Below, one piece after another: positions 17,518 to 26,776 of a stretch of DNA of 64,000 bases. The position numbers and the translations under genes are program-made. This DNA is from Nocardioides sp. GY 10127. Lineage in GTDB: Bacteria > Actinomycetota > Actinomycetes > Propionibacteriales > Nocardioidaceae. The DNA is taken from NCBI RefSeq assembly GCF_004919085.1, contig NZ_STGL01000008.1:310001-374000 (forward strand), read 5' to 3'. Below the pieces are notes generated by a model. That model was not told the DNA's origin. It was given only the letters and a program-made list of their open reading frames with translations, and ran no database searches. Position 1 is the stretch's first letter, and each line of letters opens with the position of its first letter.

Positions 17518-18315
17518 TCAGGCGCCCTCGACGGCAGGGGCGAAGTGCTCGCGGGCGAACGCCAGTGACTCGGCGAGGTCGGCCTCGCGCTCCTCGCGGG
17601 AGTCGCAGCGGCGGGTGTTGATCTCGAGGACGATGTCGCCGTCGAAGCCGCTGGTGGCGATCTGCCGGAGGAACTCCGCGGCCCGCATCGAGCCGCGGCC
17701 GGGGACGAGGTGCTCGTCCTTGGCGGAGCCGGTGCCGTCGGTGAGGTGGACGTGGCGCAGCCGCTCGCCCTGGGCGGCCGCCATGTCCAGGACGTCGTCG
17801 TGCGCGATCGAGGCGTGCGAGAGGTCGATCGTGGTGTGCGCGTACGGCTGGTGGGTGGGGTCCCAGTGCGGCAGGTACATCTCCATGCCGCGCTTCTGGG
17901 TCGCCCGCCACGGGTACATGTTCTCGACGGCGAAGACGAGGCCGGTGGACGCCTCGAGCGCCGCGACACCCTCGGCGAACCCCCGCGCGTACTCCTTCTG
18001 CCACCGGAACGGCGGGTGCACCACGACCGTCCCGGCGCCGACCTCGTGGGCCATCTCCGCCGAGCGCTCGAGCTTGCCCCAGGGCTCCAGGCCCCAGACC
18101 TGCTGGGTGAAGAGCAGGGTCGGGGCGTGGATCGCGCAGATCGGGATCTCGTGGTGCTCCGAGAGCTGCTTGACCGCGGACGTCTGCTGGGAGAGCGCGT
18201 CGATGCCGACCATCACCTCGACCGCGTCGTAGCCGAGGCGGGCGGCGTACGCGAAGCCGTGGGCGGTCGACTCGGGGTAGACCGAGGACGTGGACAGGCC
18301 GATACGGGTGGGCAC
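17518..18315 (-). CDS. Sugar phosphate isomerase/epimerase family (AP-endonuclease-2 TIM barrel)
   Basis: 265 residues with the metal-binding TIM-barrel pattern: RIGLSTSSVYP, GYDAVEVMVG, PICAIHAPTLLF, AGTVVVHPPFRWQ, VFAVENMYPW (metal Glu), HTTIDLSHASIA (Asp/His), RHVHLTDGTG and GDIVLEINTRRC (Glu). Residues for a di- or tri-metal centre are present. Family members isomerise sugars or cut abasic DNA; the substrate here is unknown. It follows the Ppx/GppA gene by 19 bases on the same strand, an order conserved in many actinobacteria. Confidence 0.85.
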   Translation of the reverse strand: MPTRIGLSTSSVYPESTAHGFAYAARLGYDAVEVMVGIDALSQQTSAVKQLSEHHEIPICAIHAPTLLFTQQVWGLEPWGKLERSAEMAHEVGAGTVVVHPPFRWQKEYARGFAEGVAALEASTGLVFAVENMYPWRATQKRGMEMYLPHWDPTHQPYAHTTIDLSHASIAHDDVLDMAAAQGERLRHVHLTDGTGSAKDEHLVPGRGSMRAAEFLRQIATSGFDGDIVLEINTRRCDSREEREADLAESLAFAREHFAPAVEGA

Positions 18316-18334
18316 GGTGGGTCTCCAGCGCTCC

Positions 18335-19282
18335 TCAGCGGGAGCGGAACGGCAGCTGGTCGAGGCGCTCGAGGATGATGCCCTCGCGCAGCGCCCACGG
18401 GCAGATCTCCAGCTCGGTCAGGTCGAAGATGTCCATGCACGCCTCGGCCACGAGGGCCCCGGGCAGGATCTGGTGCGACCGGCTGGCCGAGACGCCCGGC
18501 AGCGCCGCCAGCTCGTCCTCGCCCATGGCGGCGAGCTTGGGGATCCAGTCCGACAGCGTCTTCTTCGGGATGCTCCGGGGCACGAGCATCCCGTCGGAGT
18601 AGGGCGCGGCGCCGCAGATGCGGGCCAGGGAGCGGAAGGTCTTGGACGTCGCGACGGCCCGGTCGGGCGCGCCGGCGCGCAGCAGGTGGCCGGCGTCCGC
18701 GGCGATGTCGGCCCGGATGCGACGGCGCAGCCCGCGGATGACGTCCTCGTCGATGCTGCCCGCGAGGTGCTCGCGCGCGAGCCTCGCGGCACCGAGCGGC
18801 AGCGACCACGCCACCTCCGGCGCCTCGTCCTCGCCGCCGGCGATCTCCAGGGAGCCGCCGCCGATGTCGAAGACCGCCAGCCGACCCGCCGACCAGCCGA
18901 ACCAGCGGCGGACCGCCAGGAACGTCAGCCGCGCCTCGTCCTCGCCGGAGAGGACGCCGATGCGCACCCCGGTCGACTCGGCGACGTGCTCGAGCACCGC
19001 GTCGGAGTTGGTCGCGTCCCGGACCGCCGAGGTGGCGAAGGCGAGGATGTCGGAGCAGCCCTTGTCCTCCGCCACGACCAGCGCCTGGGCGACGAACTGG
19101 GTCAGCGCCTTCACGCCCTTGGGCGACACCGCGCCCGCGTCGTCACCCTCCATCACCAGGTGCTCGGCCAGCCGCAGCGGTTCCTTGTAGGAGTACGCCG
19201 GCAGGGGCCGCGCCCCGCCGTGGGCATCCACGACGAGCAGGTGACCGGTGTTGGAGCCGATGTCCAGGACGCCCAAGCGCAT
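18335..19282 (-). CDS. Ppx/GppA-family exopolyphosphatase
   Basis: Hydrolyses terminal phosphates of polyphosphate or pppGpp. The 315 residues carry the ASKHA phosphate motifs [29 protein letters not shown], and [14 protein letters not shown], and end [15 protein letters not shown]. This is the short, two-domain actinobacterial type. Start: ATG at 19282, seven bases after a TAGCGT box at 19290-19295 (minus strand); upstream open frame is repeat-derived. Heads a transcript with the TIM-barrel gene. Confidence 0.9.
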   Translation of the reverse strand: MRLGVLDIGSNTGHLLVVDAHGGARPLPAYSYKEPLRLAEHLVMEGDDAGAVSPKGVKALTQFVAQALVVAEDKGCSDILAFATSAVRDATNSDAVLEHVAESTGVRIGVLSGEDEARLTFLAVRRWFGWSAGRLAVFDIGGGSLEIAGGEDEAPEVAWSLPLGAARLAREHLAGSIDEDVIRGLRRRIRADIAADAGHLLRAGAPDRAVATSKTFRSLARICGAAPYSDGMLVPRSIPKKTLSDWIPKLAAMGEDELAALPGVSASRSHQILPGALVAEACMDIFDLTELEICPWALREGIILERLDQLPFRSR

Positions 19283-19391
19283 GGGGCCCACGCTACTCGT
19301 CGGCGTCCCTGCGCGCCCGCCCCCTGCGGATCCGCCTCCTCGGGTCGGTGCGGTGGTGTGCTGATGGGCGGTGTGCGTGGGGGTGCTGATG

Positions 19392-19589
19392 GGCGGTGTG
19401 TCAGCAACGTGCCTGGACGCTTGGGGCGTTGCTGGGACACCGCCGCCCGTCCGTGGGGCGACCGGCGGTGTCCCACCAACCCAGCCCGCCACCGACCCGG
19501 TTGCTGACACACCGCCGACCCACCCCGCGGCCGACCGGCGGTGTCCCACCAACCGACCCCTCCACCGGCCAGGTTGCTGACTCACCGCC
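19392..19589. repeat. Three 53-bp inverted-repeat elements (family 2)
   Basis: Copies at 19392-19444, 19464-19516 and 19537-19589, each exactly 53 bp. The ends are about 18-bp inverted arms, beginning GGCGGTGT and ending ACACCGCC (ACTCACCGCC in the third). In the first copy the inner pair is AACG/CGTT, where others have AACC/GGTT, so both arms changed together. Partial copies (GTGCTGATGGGCGGTGTG, twice) lie just before, at about 19350-19400. Confidence 0.85.
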
Positions 19590-19595
19590 GCCCCG

Positions 19596-20081
19596 GGACG
19601 TCATCCACACCGGCCCTGAGACACACCCAGGCGTATGACGTCCCCAGCCGCCACCGACCGGAGGTGCCCCACCAACCGACCCCTCCACCAACCCGGTTGC
19701 TCACACACCGCCGCCCCGGGACGTCATCCACACCGGCCCTGAGACACACCCAGGCGTATGACGTCCCCAGCCGCCACCGACCGGAGGTGCCCCACCAACC
19801 GACCCCTCCACCAACCCGGTTGCTCACACACCGCCGCCCCGGGACGTCATCCACACCGGCCCTGAGACACACCCAGGCGTATGACGTCCCCAGCCGCCAC
19901 CGACCGGAGGTGCCCCACCAACCGACCCCTCCACCAACCCGGTTGCTCACACACCGCCGCCCCGGGACGTCATCCACACCGGCCCTGAGACACACCCAGG
20001 CGTATGACGTCCCCAGCCGCCACCGACCGGAGGTGCCTCACCAACCCAGCCAGCCGCCCCACCGGTTGCTCACACACCGCC
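19596..20081. repeat. 123-bp composite tandem array (family 1 + family 2)
   Basis: Family 1 copies (48 bp) start at 19596, 19719, 19842 and 19965. Family 2 copies (53 bp) start at 19660, 19783, 19906 and 20029. The period is exactly 123 bp, with 16-bp and 6-bp joints. The first three units look identical base for base; the last family 2 copy is diverged. It lies upstream of the Ppx-like gene with no coding gene in 19283-20177. Confidence 0.92.
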
Positions 20082-20101
20082 CACCCACCCCGCGGCCGAC
20101 C

Positions 20102-20154
20102 AGAGGTGGCAGAGCAACCCCAGCAGCCACCAACCCGGTTGCCCACGCACCGCC
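20102..20154. repeat. 53-bp family 2 element, single copy
   Basis: Diverged copy beginning AGAGGTGGCAGAGCAACC and ending GCACCGCC, same length as the others. It ends 24 bases before the start of the next gene. Confidence 0.7.
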
Positions 20155-20165
20155 AGTCGGTCCCC

Positions 20166-20171
20166 TACGCT
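20166..20171 (+). promoter_or_regulatory. -10 box TACGCT, leaderless promoter
   Basis: TACGCT ends six bases before the GTG at 20178, supporting that start. It sits directly after the repeat array. Confidence 0.45.
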
Positions 20172-20177
20172 GGCGCC

Positions 20178-20963
20178 GTGCCCGAGGTGGACCTGGACTT
20201 CGCGCGGACCTGGGTCGAGTTCGTCAACCCCGACGACGACACCGAGGTGCTGCGCTGCGACCTCACGTGGCTGACGTCCACGTGGACGTGCATCTTCGGC
20301 CGCGGCTGCGCCGGGATCGACGCCGACAGCCCCGACATGGGCTGCTGCACCCTGGGCGCGCACTTCACCGACAAGGACGACGAGGACCGGGTGGCCGCCT
20401 ACGTGGCCGACCTGGACGCCGAGACCTGGCAGCTGCGGCCGAGCGTGAAGCCGGGCGGGAAGGTCCGCCGGAAGGACTGGGTCGTCACCGACGACGAGGG
20501 CGCCCGCGTCACCCGCACCGTCGAGGTGGACGGTCAGACCGCGTGCGTCTTCCAGAACCGACCCGGCTTCGCCGCCGGCGCCGGCTGCGCCCTGCACGGC
20601 CTGGCCCTCCAGCGGGGCGTCGAGCCCCTCACCACCAAGCCGGACGTGTGCTGGCAGCTGCCGATCCGCCGCACGTTCCGCGAGGTCGAGCGGCCGGACG
20701 GCACCGCCTACACCGAGGTCGGGATCGGCGAGTACGACCGCCGCGGCTGGGGTCCGGGCGGGCACGACCTCGACTGGTACTGCTCCGGCGCCACCGAGGC
20801 CCACGGCGGGAGCACCGCCGTCTACCGCTCGAACGCCGCCGAGCTCGTCGAGCTCATGGGGCAGGCCGCCTACGACGAGCTCGTCCGGCACTGCGAGGCC
20901 CACGAGCGCCGTCGGCTGCCCGTCCTCCTGCACCCGGCCGACCCGTCGCACGGCCCGCGCTGA
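20178..20963 (+). CDS. Uncharacterised conserved Cys-rich protein (possible metal/cluster binder)
   Basis: 261 residues, soluble, no signal peptide. Cysteines are grouped: [59 protein letters not shown] and RHCEAHE. The spacing C-x5-C, CC, then GCALH recalls the YkgJ/DUF3109-type cysteine clusters thought to bind zinc or iron, but I cannot assign the family with certainty. Acidic overall. No operon partner; preceded by the repeat array and a leaderless -10 box. Confidence 0.75.
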   Translation: MPEVDLDFARTWVEFVNPDDDTEVLRCDLTWLTSTWTCIFGRGCAGIDADSPDMGCCTLGAHFTDKDDEDRVAAYVADLDAETWQLRPSVKPGGKVRRKDWVVTDDEGARVTRTVEVDGQTACVFQNRPGFAAGAGCALHGLALQRGVEPLTTKPDVCWQLPIRRTFREVERPDGTAYTEVGIGEYDRRGWGPGGHDLDWYCSGATEAHGGSTAVYRSNAAELVELMGQAAYDELVRHCEAHERRRLPVLLHPADPSHGPR

Positions 20964-21145
20964 GGCAGCGCAGCTCACGAAAGAGCGGGCACAGCAGGAC
21001 GCAGCAGGACGCCGCGCGCCCACCCGACCGGGTGGCCGCCGTGCCCCGAGAGCTCTCCGCACCAGCCCTGACGACCTGTCCGAAGACGCCTGGCGCCGCG
21101 GCGTCAACCCGACGCGCCGGACACCTCACCGGGCACGGTAAAAAG

Positions 21146-21159
21146 TCTCGACATCGAGA
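21146..21159. promoter_or_regulatory. Perfect palindrome TCTCGA-CA-TCGAGA, candidate operator
   Basis: A 14-base perfect inverted repeat with two-base centre, about 50 bases upstream of the VOC gene. Form and spacing resemble MarR-family operators. No MarR gene is in the window. Confidence 0.4.
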
Positions 21160-21210
21160 GACCTCGACCCCGATGTGACCCGACGGGACGACGGTGTCCA
21201 CAATGCCTGC

Positions 21211-21849
21211 ATGCGCCTGGACCACCTTTCCTACGCCGCTGGACCCGACGGGCTCGAGGGCACCGCCCAGCGGATCGGGACCCTGCTCGGGGCCACGTTC
21301 CTCGACGGTGGCATCCACCCCCGCTTCGGGACGCGCAACATGATCCTGCCGCTGGCGGGCTCCATGTACCTCGAGGTCGTCGAGGTGCTCGACCACCCCG
21401 CCTCGCAGAAGGCCTCCTTCGGCCAGGCGGTGCGCGCGCGCTCCAGCCTCGGCGGCGGCTGGCTCGGCTGGGCCGTGGCCGTCTCCGACCTCCCGACGAT
21501 CGAGGAGCGCCTCGGCCGCAAGGCGTACCAGGGCAGCCGGCACCGCCCCGACGGCGTCGAGCTCCGCTGGAAGCAGATGGGCCTCACCAGCACCGCCGCG
21601 GACCCGCAGCTGCCGTACTTCCTGCACTGGGAGATCGACCCCGCGCTGCACCCCTCCGTCGGCGCGGACGAGCGCTTCAGCCTCGTGGCCCTCGAGATCG
21701 CCGGCGACCCGCAGCGCGTGAGCGACTGGATGGGCGAGCCCGTCGAGAAGCCCCTCGAGGACGTCAAGGTCGAGTGGGTCGCCCCGCACGGCACCCCCGG
21801 CATCGTCGCCGTCCAGGTCCAGACCCCGAACGGCCTCGTCCGCCTCTGA
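21211..21849 (+). CDS. VOC/glyoxalase-like domain protein
   Basis: 212 residues beginning MRLDHLSYAAGPDGLEGTAQ, with the beta-alpha-beta-beta-beta pattern of the vicinal-oxygen-chelate superfamily: IHPRFGTRNMILPL, YLEVVEVLDHP, FLHWEIDPALHP and SLVALEIAGDP. Only a few candidate metal ligands (H4, E in LEVVE) are visible, so catalysis is uncertain; many relatives are unannotated. CACAAT at 21199-21204 ends six bases before this ATG, favouring it over the upstream GTG. Followed at 22 bases by a methyltransferase gene. Confidence 0.8.
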   Translation: MRLDHLSYAAGPDGLEGTAQRIGTLLGATFLDGGIHPRFGTRNMILPLAGSMYLEVVEVLDHPASQKASFGQAVRARSSLGGGWLGWAVAVSDLPTIEERLGRKAYQGSRHRPDGVELRWKQMGLTSTAADPQLPYFLHWEIDPALHPSVGADERFSLVALEIAGDPQRVSDWMGEPVEKPLEDVKVEWVAPHGTPGIVAVQVQTPNGLVRL

Positions 21850-21871
21850 GCGGGCGCCCCTGGCACCAGCC

Positions 21872-22690
21872 GTGAGCGGCCAGGCACCCGAGCGCGGGCA
21901 GGACGACGGCCGCGCGACCGCCCCGGAGGGCTCGGGGCCCGGCGCGCAGCCGTGGGCCGGCGTCCCGGACGAGCTGCGCGAGCGGCTGCCGGAGGGCACG
22001 CGCCCGAGCCCGAACATCTGGCACCACACCGACGTCTACGAGACCGAGAACCGGGCCTTCGACCCCGACGGGCTCGTCGAGCAGGCGATGCGCGGCGTCC
22101 GCGACTGGGCCGGCACCGACGTCCTCGACCTCGGCTGCGGCTCCGGCTTCCACCTCCCGCGCCTCGGGCGTGCCGCCGCGAGCGTGGCCGGCGTCGAGCC
22201 GCACCCCGACCTCCGCGCGATCGCCGCCCGGCGCACCCGCCGCCTCGAGCACGTCCGCGTCCTGGAGGGCACCGCCCAGGCCACCGGCCTGCCGGCGGCG
22301 TCGGTGGACGTCGTCCACGCCCGCTGGGCCTACTTCTTCGGCCCCGGCTGCGAGCCCGGGCTCGCCGAGGTGGCGCGCGTCCTGCGCCCCGGGGGCACCG
22401 CGTTCGTCATCGACAACGACGCCACCCGCTCGACGTTCGGCGGCTGGTTCCGCCGCGGCTACCCGCAGTTCCATGCCCCGGCCGTCGTCGAGGCCTTCTG
22501 GGAGGCGCAGGGGTTCGCCCGCGTGCCGGTGCTGACCCGGTGGGAGTTCGAGTCCCTCGAGGACCTCGAGGCCGTCGTCCGCATCGAGCTCCCCGCGCCG
22601 GTCGCCGAGGAGGTGCTCGGCGAGCACCGCGCGGCCGGCGCGCCGCTCACCGTGGACTACGCGGTGAACCTCTGGCACCGCACCTGGTAG
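21872..22690 (+). CDS. Class I SAM-dependent methyltransferase
   Basis: 272 residues. SAM-binding motif I is DVLDLGCGSGFHLPRLG, then AGVEPHPDLRAIAA, LEGTAQATGLPAASVDVVHARW and VLRPGGTAFVIDND, the standard motif series of UbiE/Methyltransf_11 enzymes. The N-terminal 30 residues are polar and variable; the GTG start is the first in frame. Substrate unknown. Convergent with the LacI gene, five bases between stops. Confidence 0.87.
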   Translation: MSGQAPERGQDDGRATAPEGSGPGAQPWAGVPDELRERLPEGTRPSPNIWHHTDVYETENRAFDPDGLVEQAMRGVRDWAGTDVLDLGCGSGFHLPRLGRAAASVAGVEPHPDLRAIAARRTRRLEHVRVLEGTAQATGLPAASVDVVHARWAYFFGPGCEPGLAEVARVLRPGGTAFVIDNDATRSTFGGWFRRGYPQFHAPAVVEAFWEAQGFARVPVLTRWEFESLEDLEAVVRIELPAPVAEEVLGEHRAAGAPLTVDYAVNLWHRTW

Positions 22691-22694
22691 CGGC

Positions 22695-23741
22695 TCAGCC
22701 GCGCACCGGGCCCGAGGTGTCGCGCACCTCGAGCGTGGGCGTGAGCAGCACGCCCTGCGCCTGCGGCACCGCGGGGTGCGCGAGCAGCCCCTCGAGGGTC
22801 GCCACGATCTCGACCGCCACCTGCTCCAGCGGCTGGCGCACGGAGGAGAGGCCAGGGCGGACGACCTGGGCGACCTGGCTGTCGTCGAAGCCCACCACGG
22901 CCACGTCGTCGCCCGCCCGCAGGCCGCGCTCCGCCAGGGCGTGCAGCACGCCCATGGCGAGGGTGTCGGAGGCGCACACGAAGGCGGTGGGCGCGGCCTC
23001 GTCGAGCAGGACGCCGGCCGCGCTGCGTCCCGACGTCACCGTGTCCTCGACCCGCGAGGCGAGCCCCGTCGTCGGCAGGTCGCGCAGGTGCATGGCCCGG
23101 GTCCAGCCGGAGCGACGGTCCTCGCCGATGGCCGAGTCCTTGCGCCAGCCGATCCAGGCGACGCGCCGGTGGCCCTTGTCGAGGAGGTGGTCGGTGGCGA
23201 GGGCGACCCCGGCCGCCCCGTCGACGTCGACCCACGCGTGCGTGGCACCCGGCTGCTGCCAGGGCCGGCCGAAGGCGACGAAGGGTGCGCGGCGCTGGTC
23301 GAGCCACATGGCCTGCGGGTTGCCGAGGTAGGTGTCGGTCACGACGAACGCGTCGACCGCCGTCGACCGGAGCAGGTCGTCGTAGCCCGCGAGCGGGTCC
23401 GTGGGATCACCCGTGAACAGGAGGACGTGGTAGCCGGCCTCCCGCGAGGTCTCGACCAGCGAGTGGACGAAGCGGTCCATCGTCGCGTTGGCCGTGCCCT
23501 CCTGGGCGGGCTGGATGCGCAGGCCGATCAGGTGCGACGTCCGGGTGCGCAGGTTCCGCGCCGCCCGGTTGGGCAGGTAGCCGAGGTCCGCGATCGCGGC
23601 CTGGACGCGGGCCAGCGTGTCGGCCCGCAGGAGGTCGGGGTTGTTGACCGCGTTCGAGACGGTCTGCCGGGAGACCCCGGCGCGCTCCGCGACGTCCGCG
23701 AGCGTCGGCGGGCCGGACGGGGTGCGTGCACCGCGCGCCAT
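22695..23741 (-). CDS. LacI-family transcriptional regulator
   Basis: 348 residues with an N-terminal DNA-binding domain (PTLADVAERAGVSRQTVSNAVNNPDLL, hinge LGYLPNRAARNLRTRTS) and a periplasmic-binding-protein-like sensor (HRRVAWIGWR; ASDTLAMGVLHAL; VVGFDDSQVAQVVRPGLSSVRQPL). Start: ATG preceded by GGAGG at five bases; a GTG four codons upstream is also open. No sugar transporter lies next to it, so its target operon is not in view. Confidence 0.9.
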   Translation of the reverse strand: MARGARTPSGPPTLADVAERAGVSRQTVSNAVNNPDLLRADTLARVQAAIADLGYLPNRAARNLRTRTSHLIGLRIQPAQEGTANATMDRFVHSLVETSREAGYHVLLFTGDPTDPLAGYDDLLRSTAVDAFVVTDTYLGNPQAMWLDQRRAPFVAFGRPWQQPGATHAWVDVDGAAGVALATDHLLDKGHRRVAWIGWRKDSAIGEDRRSGWTRAMHLRDLPTTGLASRVEDTVTSGRSAAGVLLDEAAPTAFVCASDTLAMGVLHALAERGLRAGDDVAVVGFDDSQVAQVVRPGLSSVRQPLEQVAVEIVATLEGLLAHPAVPQAQGVLLTPTLEVRDTSGPVRG

Positions 23742-23920
23742 CGCCACCTCCACTCCCCTCTGCCGGCCCGGGTGTGCCCCGGGTCACGCCTTCACCTCGT
23801 GAGCATATCGACGCGGCGGCCCGCCCGAGGCGTGACCTGGGCCGCACGTCCCGGTGGCCCGTGGCCGGCTCCCGGCCCCGCCGCACCACCCGGCCCGCCG
23901 CCCCTGTCGGCGCCGCCGCC

Positions 23921-23926
23921 TAGGGT
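23921..23926 (+). promoter_or_regulatory. -10 box TAGGGT of radA
   Basis: TAGGGT ends seven bases before the radA ATG; leaderless arrangement. Confidence 0.45.
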
Positions 23927-23933
23927 CTGCGCC

Positions 23934-25322
23934 ATGGCCCGATCCACCGCCCGCACCCGCCCCGCGTACCGCTGCTCGGAGTGCGGGTGGGAGACCGTGA
24001 AGTGGGTCGGACGCTGCGGCGAGTGCCAGGCGTGGGGCTCCGTGGCCGAGGCGGCCGCCTCCCCCGCACCCCGCACGGAGGCGGCACCCGTGGCGACCCC
24101 GGCCGTGCCCATCGGGTCGGTCTCGGTGGAGGAGTCGGCGTTCCGCAGCTCCGGCGTCCCGGAGCTCGACCGCGTGCTCGGCGGCGGCCTCGTCCCGGGC
24201 GCCGCGATCCTGCTCGCCGGCGAGCCGGGCGTCGGCAAGTCGACGCTGCTGCTGGAGGTGGCGGCACAGACCGCCCGCTACCGGCGGCGCACGCTCTACG
24301 TGACGGGCGAGGAGTCGGCCTCGCAGGTGCGGCTGCGCGCGGACCGCACGGGCACCGTGCAGGAGGAGCTCTACCTCGCCGCCGAGACCGACCTCGGCGC
24401 GCTGCTCACGCACATCGAGCAGGTCCGGCCCGAGCTGCTGGTCGTCGACTCGGTGCAGACCATCGGCGCCGCTGGCATCGACGGCGTCCCGGGCGGCGTC
24501 ACCCAGGTCAAGGAGGTCGCCGCGGCCCTCATCCGGGTGGCGAAGACCCGCAACATCACGACCGTGCTGGTCGGCCACGTCACCAAGGACGGCTCCATCG
24601 CCGGGCCTCGCGTGCTCGAGCACCTGGTCGACGTCGTCCTCCACTTCGAGGGCGACCGCAACTCGCGGTTCCGGATGGTCCGGGCGATGAAGAACCGCTT
24701 CGGGCCGGTGGACGAGGTGGGCTGCTTCGAGCTCGCCCAGTCCGGCATCCTCGCCGTCGCCGACCCCACCGGCCTCTTCGTCGAGCAGCACCACGCCCTC
24801 GTCTCGGGGACCTGCGTCGCGGTGACGATGGAGGGCCGCCGGCCCATGCTGGCCGAGGTCCAGGCGCTGGTCTCCAGCCAGTCCACCGAGAAGCCCCGCC
24901 GCGCGTTCTCCGGCCTCGACAGCTCCCGCGTCGCGATGGTCCTCGCCGTCCTCGAGAAGCACTGCGACCTGCCCATGCCCCGGCAGGACGTCTTCGTCTC
25001 CACCGTCGGCGGGGCCAGGCTGCACGAACCGGCCAGCGACCTCGCGACCGCCATCGCGCTCACCTCCTCGTTCCGCGGCGAGGCACCCGGCAAGGGGCTG
25101 GTGGCCATCGGCGAGATCGGCCTCTCGGGCGAGCTCCGTCGGGTCCGAGACCTGCCGCAGCGGCTCGCCGAGGCTGCCCGGCTCGGCTTCTCGCTGGCCG
25201 TCGTGCCGCCCGAGCCGGGCAGCCGCCCGGGCCGGCGTGAGGTGGAGGGGATGGCCGTCGTCGAGGCCCCGACCGTCCGGCAGGCGCTGGGCCTGGTCGG
25301 GCTGGGCCCGCAGCACGGCTGA
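23934..25322 (+). CDS. radA: DNA repair protein RadA (Sms)
   Basis: Recombination helicase that extends D-loops during repair, 462 residues. N-terminal zinc finger [20 protein letters not shown] (CxxC...CxxC), RecA-like core with Walker [17 protein letters not shown] and Walker [12 protein letters not shown], the RadA-specific KNRFG in [18 protein letters not shown], and a Lon-protease-like C-terminal domain ([15 protein letters not shown]). Followed by disA at 175 bases; RadA and DisA are functional partners in Bacillus, where RadA inhibits DisA activity. Confidence 0.96.
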   Translation: MARSTARTRPAYRCSECGWETVKWVGRCGECQAWGSVAEAAASPAPRTEAAPVATPAVPIGSVSVEESAFRSSGVPELDRVLGGGLVPGAAILLAGEPGVGKSTLLLEVAAQTARYRRRTLYVTGEESASQVRLRADRTGTVQEELYLAAETDLGALLTHIEQVRPELLVVDSVQTIGAAGIDGVPGGVTQVKEVAAALIRVAKTRNITTVLVGHVTKDGSIAGPRVLEHLVDVVLHFEGDRNSRFRMVRAMKNRFGPVDEVGCFELAQSGILAVADPTGLFVEQHHALVSGTCVAVTMEGRRPMLAEVQALVSSQSTEKPRRAFSGLDSSRVAMVLAVLEKHCDLPMPRQDVFVSTVGGARLHEPASDLATAIALTSSFRGEAPGKGLVAIGEIGLSGELRRVRDLPQRLAEAARLGFSLAVVPPEPGSRPGRREVEGMAVVEAPTVRQALGLVGLGPQHG

Positions 25323-25497
25323 CGTCCCTACCCGCCCCGGTCACCACCCACCTCGGTCACGCCCCGGCCACCGCCCGGCGCACGGACCGGCACGCCGGGC
25401 GACCCGCGGCGGGACGATCGCCGTCAAGGAGCCGCGACGGCCTACACTCACACCACTCCACCGCGGACCCCCCAGCGCCATCTCCCCAAGGAGGACC

Positions 25498-26583
25498 GTG
25501 CCCGCCAACGACCGCTCCGACGACGTCCTGCGGCTGCGCGAGACGCTCGCCAAGATCGCCCCCGGCACGTCCCTGCGCGACGGCCTCGAGCGCATCCTGC
25601 GCGGGCGCACCGGCGCGCTCATCGTCCTCGGCCACGACAAGGTGGTCGAGGGCATCGCCACCGGCGGGTTCACCCTCGACGTCCCGTTCACCGCCACCGG
25701 CCTGCGGGAGCTGGCGAAGATGGACGGCGCGATCATCGTGAACGCCGACCTCACGCGCATCCTGCGCGCCGCGGTGCACCTGATGCCGGACCACACGATC
25801 CCCTCCAGCGAGACGGGCACGCGGCACCGCACGGCCGACCGGGTCGCCCGGCAGACGGGTCACCCGGTCATCTCGGTGTCCCAGTCGATGCAGATCATCG
25901 CGGCCTACGTGGGCGAGACCCGGCACGTCCTGGAGGACTCCGGGCAGATCCTCTCCCGCGCCAACCAGGCCCTCGCGACCCTCGAGCGCTACAAGATGCG
26001 CCTCGACGAGGTCACCAGCACCCTGTCGGCGCTCGAGATCGAGGACCTCGCGACCGTCCGCGACGTCGCGGTCGTCGCCCAGCGGTTGGAGATGGTCACC
26101 CGCATCGCGCGGGAGATCGAGGACTACGTCCTCGAGCTCGGCACCGACGGGCGCCTGCTCTCGCTGCAGCTGGAGGAGCTCGTCACCGGGGTGGACGCCG
26201 AGCGCGAGCTCGTCGTCCGCGACTACCTGCCCGCGGACCGCCGCGAGGAGGCCCCCGACGGCCCGCTCGCCGCGATGGCCGCGCTCACCGCCACCGAGCT
26301 CGTCGACCCCGCCGCCGCGGCGAAGATCCTCGGCCTGGGCAACGGGGAGCACCTGGACGGCGCGGTCGCACCGCGCGGCTACCGGCTGCTCGCCAAGGTC
26401 CCGCGCCTCCCGGGCGCGGTCGTCGACCGGCTGGTCGACCACTTCGGGACGCTGCAGAAGCTGCTCGCCGCCGGCATCGACGACCTCCAGGCCGTCGAGG
26501 GCGTCGGCGAGCTGCGTGCCCGCAGCGTCCGCGAGGGCCTCTCCCGGCTGGCCGAGTCCACGATCCTCGAGCGCTACGTCTGA
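25498..26583 (+). CDS. disA: DNA integrity scanning diadenylate cyclase DisA
   Basis: Makes c-di-AMP from ATP and scans DNA for branched structures. The 361-residue protein has the DAC domain with catalytic DGA ([19 protein letters not shown]) and RHR ([17 protein letters not shown]), a central helical spine, and a C-terminal helix-hairpin-helix ([35 protein letters not shown]). The GTG start follows AAGGAGGA directly. The only c-di-AMP synthase visible in the window. Confidence 0.96.
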   Translation: MPANDRSDDVLRLRETLAKIAPGTSLRDGLERILRGRTGALIVLGHDKVVEGIATGGFTLDVPFTATGLRELAKMDGAIIVNADLTRILRAAVHLMPDHTIPSSETGTRHRTADRVARQTGHPVISVSQSMQIIAAYVGETRHVLEDSGQILSRANQALATLERYKMRLDEVTSTLSALEIEDLATVRDVAVVAQRLEMVTRIAREIEDYVLELGTDGRLLSLQLEELVTGVDAERELVVRDYLPADRREEAPDGPLAAMAALTATELVDPAAAAKILGLGNGEHLDGAVAPRGYRLLAKVPRLPGAVVDRLVDHFGTLQKLLAAGIDDLQAVEGVGELRARSVREGLSRLAESTILERYV

Positions 26584-26619
26584 CCTCCTCGCGGCGGCCG
26601 CGCCGCGCCCAACCCCACC

Positions 26620-26740
26620 GGACGTCATACGAACCGCCCCTGGGACGCACCCGGACGTATGACGTCCCACCCCCGCCGCGCCCGGCCCCACCGGACGTCA
26701 TACGAACCGCCCCTGAGACACACCCAGACGCATGACGTCG
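26620..26740. repeat. Pair of 48-bp family 1 elements
   Basis: Copies at 26620-26667 and 26693-26740 in the same orientation, 25 bases apart. The first has perfect 12-bp ends GGACGTCATACG/CGTATGACGTCC; the second ends GCATGACGTCG. They fill the gap between the convergent disA and oxidoreductase genes. Confidence 0.88.
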
Positions 26741-26776
26741 CGGGCACCCGGGGGGCACCGGCGCCGCGGAGCAGCC

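Noticed and set aside
19596..20081. Regular repeat array resembling CRISPR
   Set aside because: The repeats are two alternating palindromic families of 48 and 53 bp, the intervening sequences are identical between units, and there are no cas genes.
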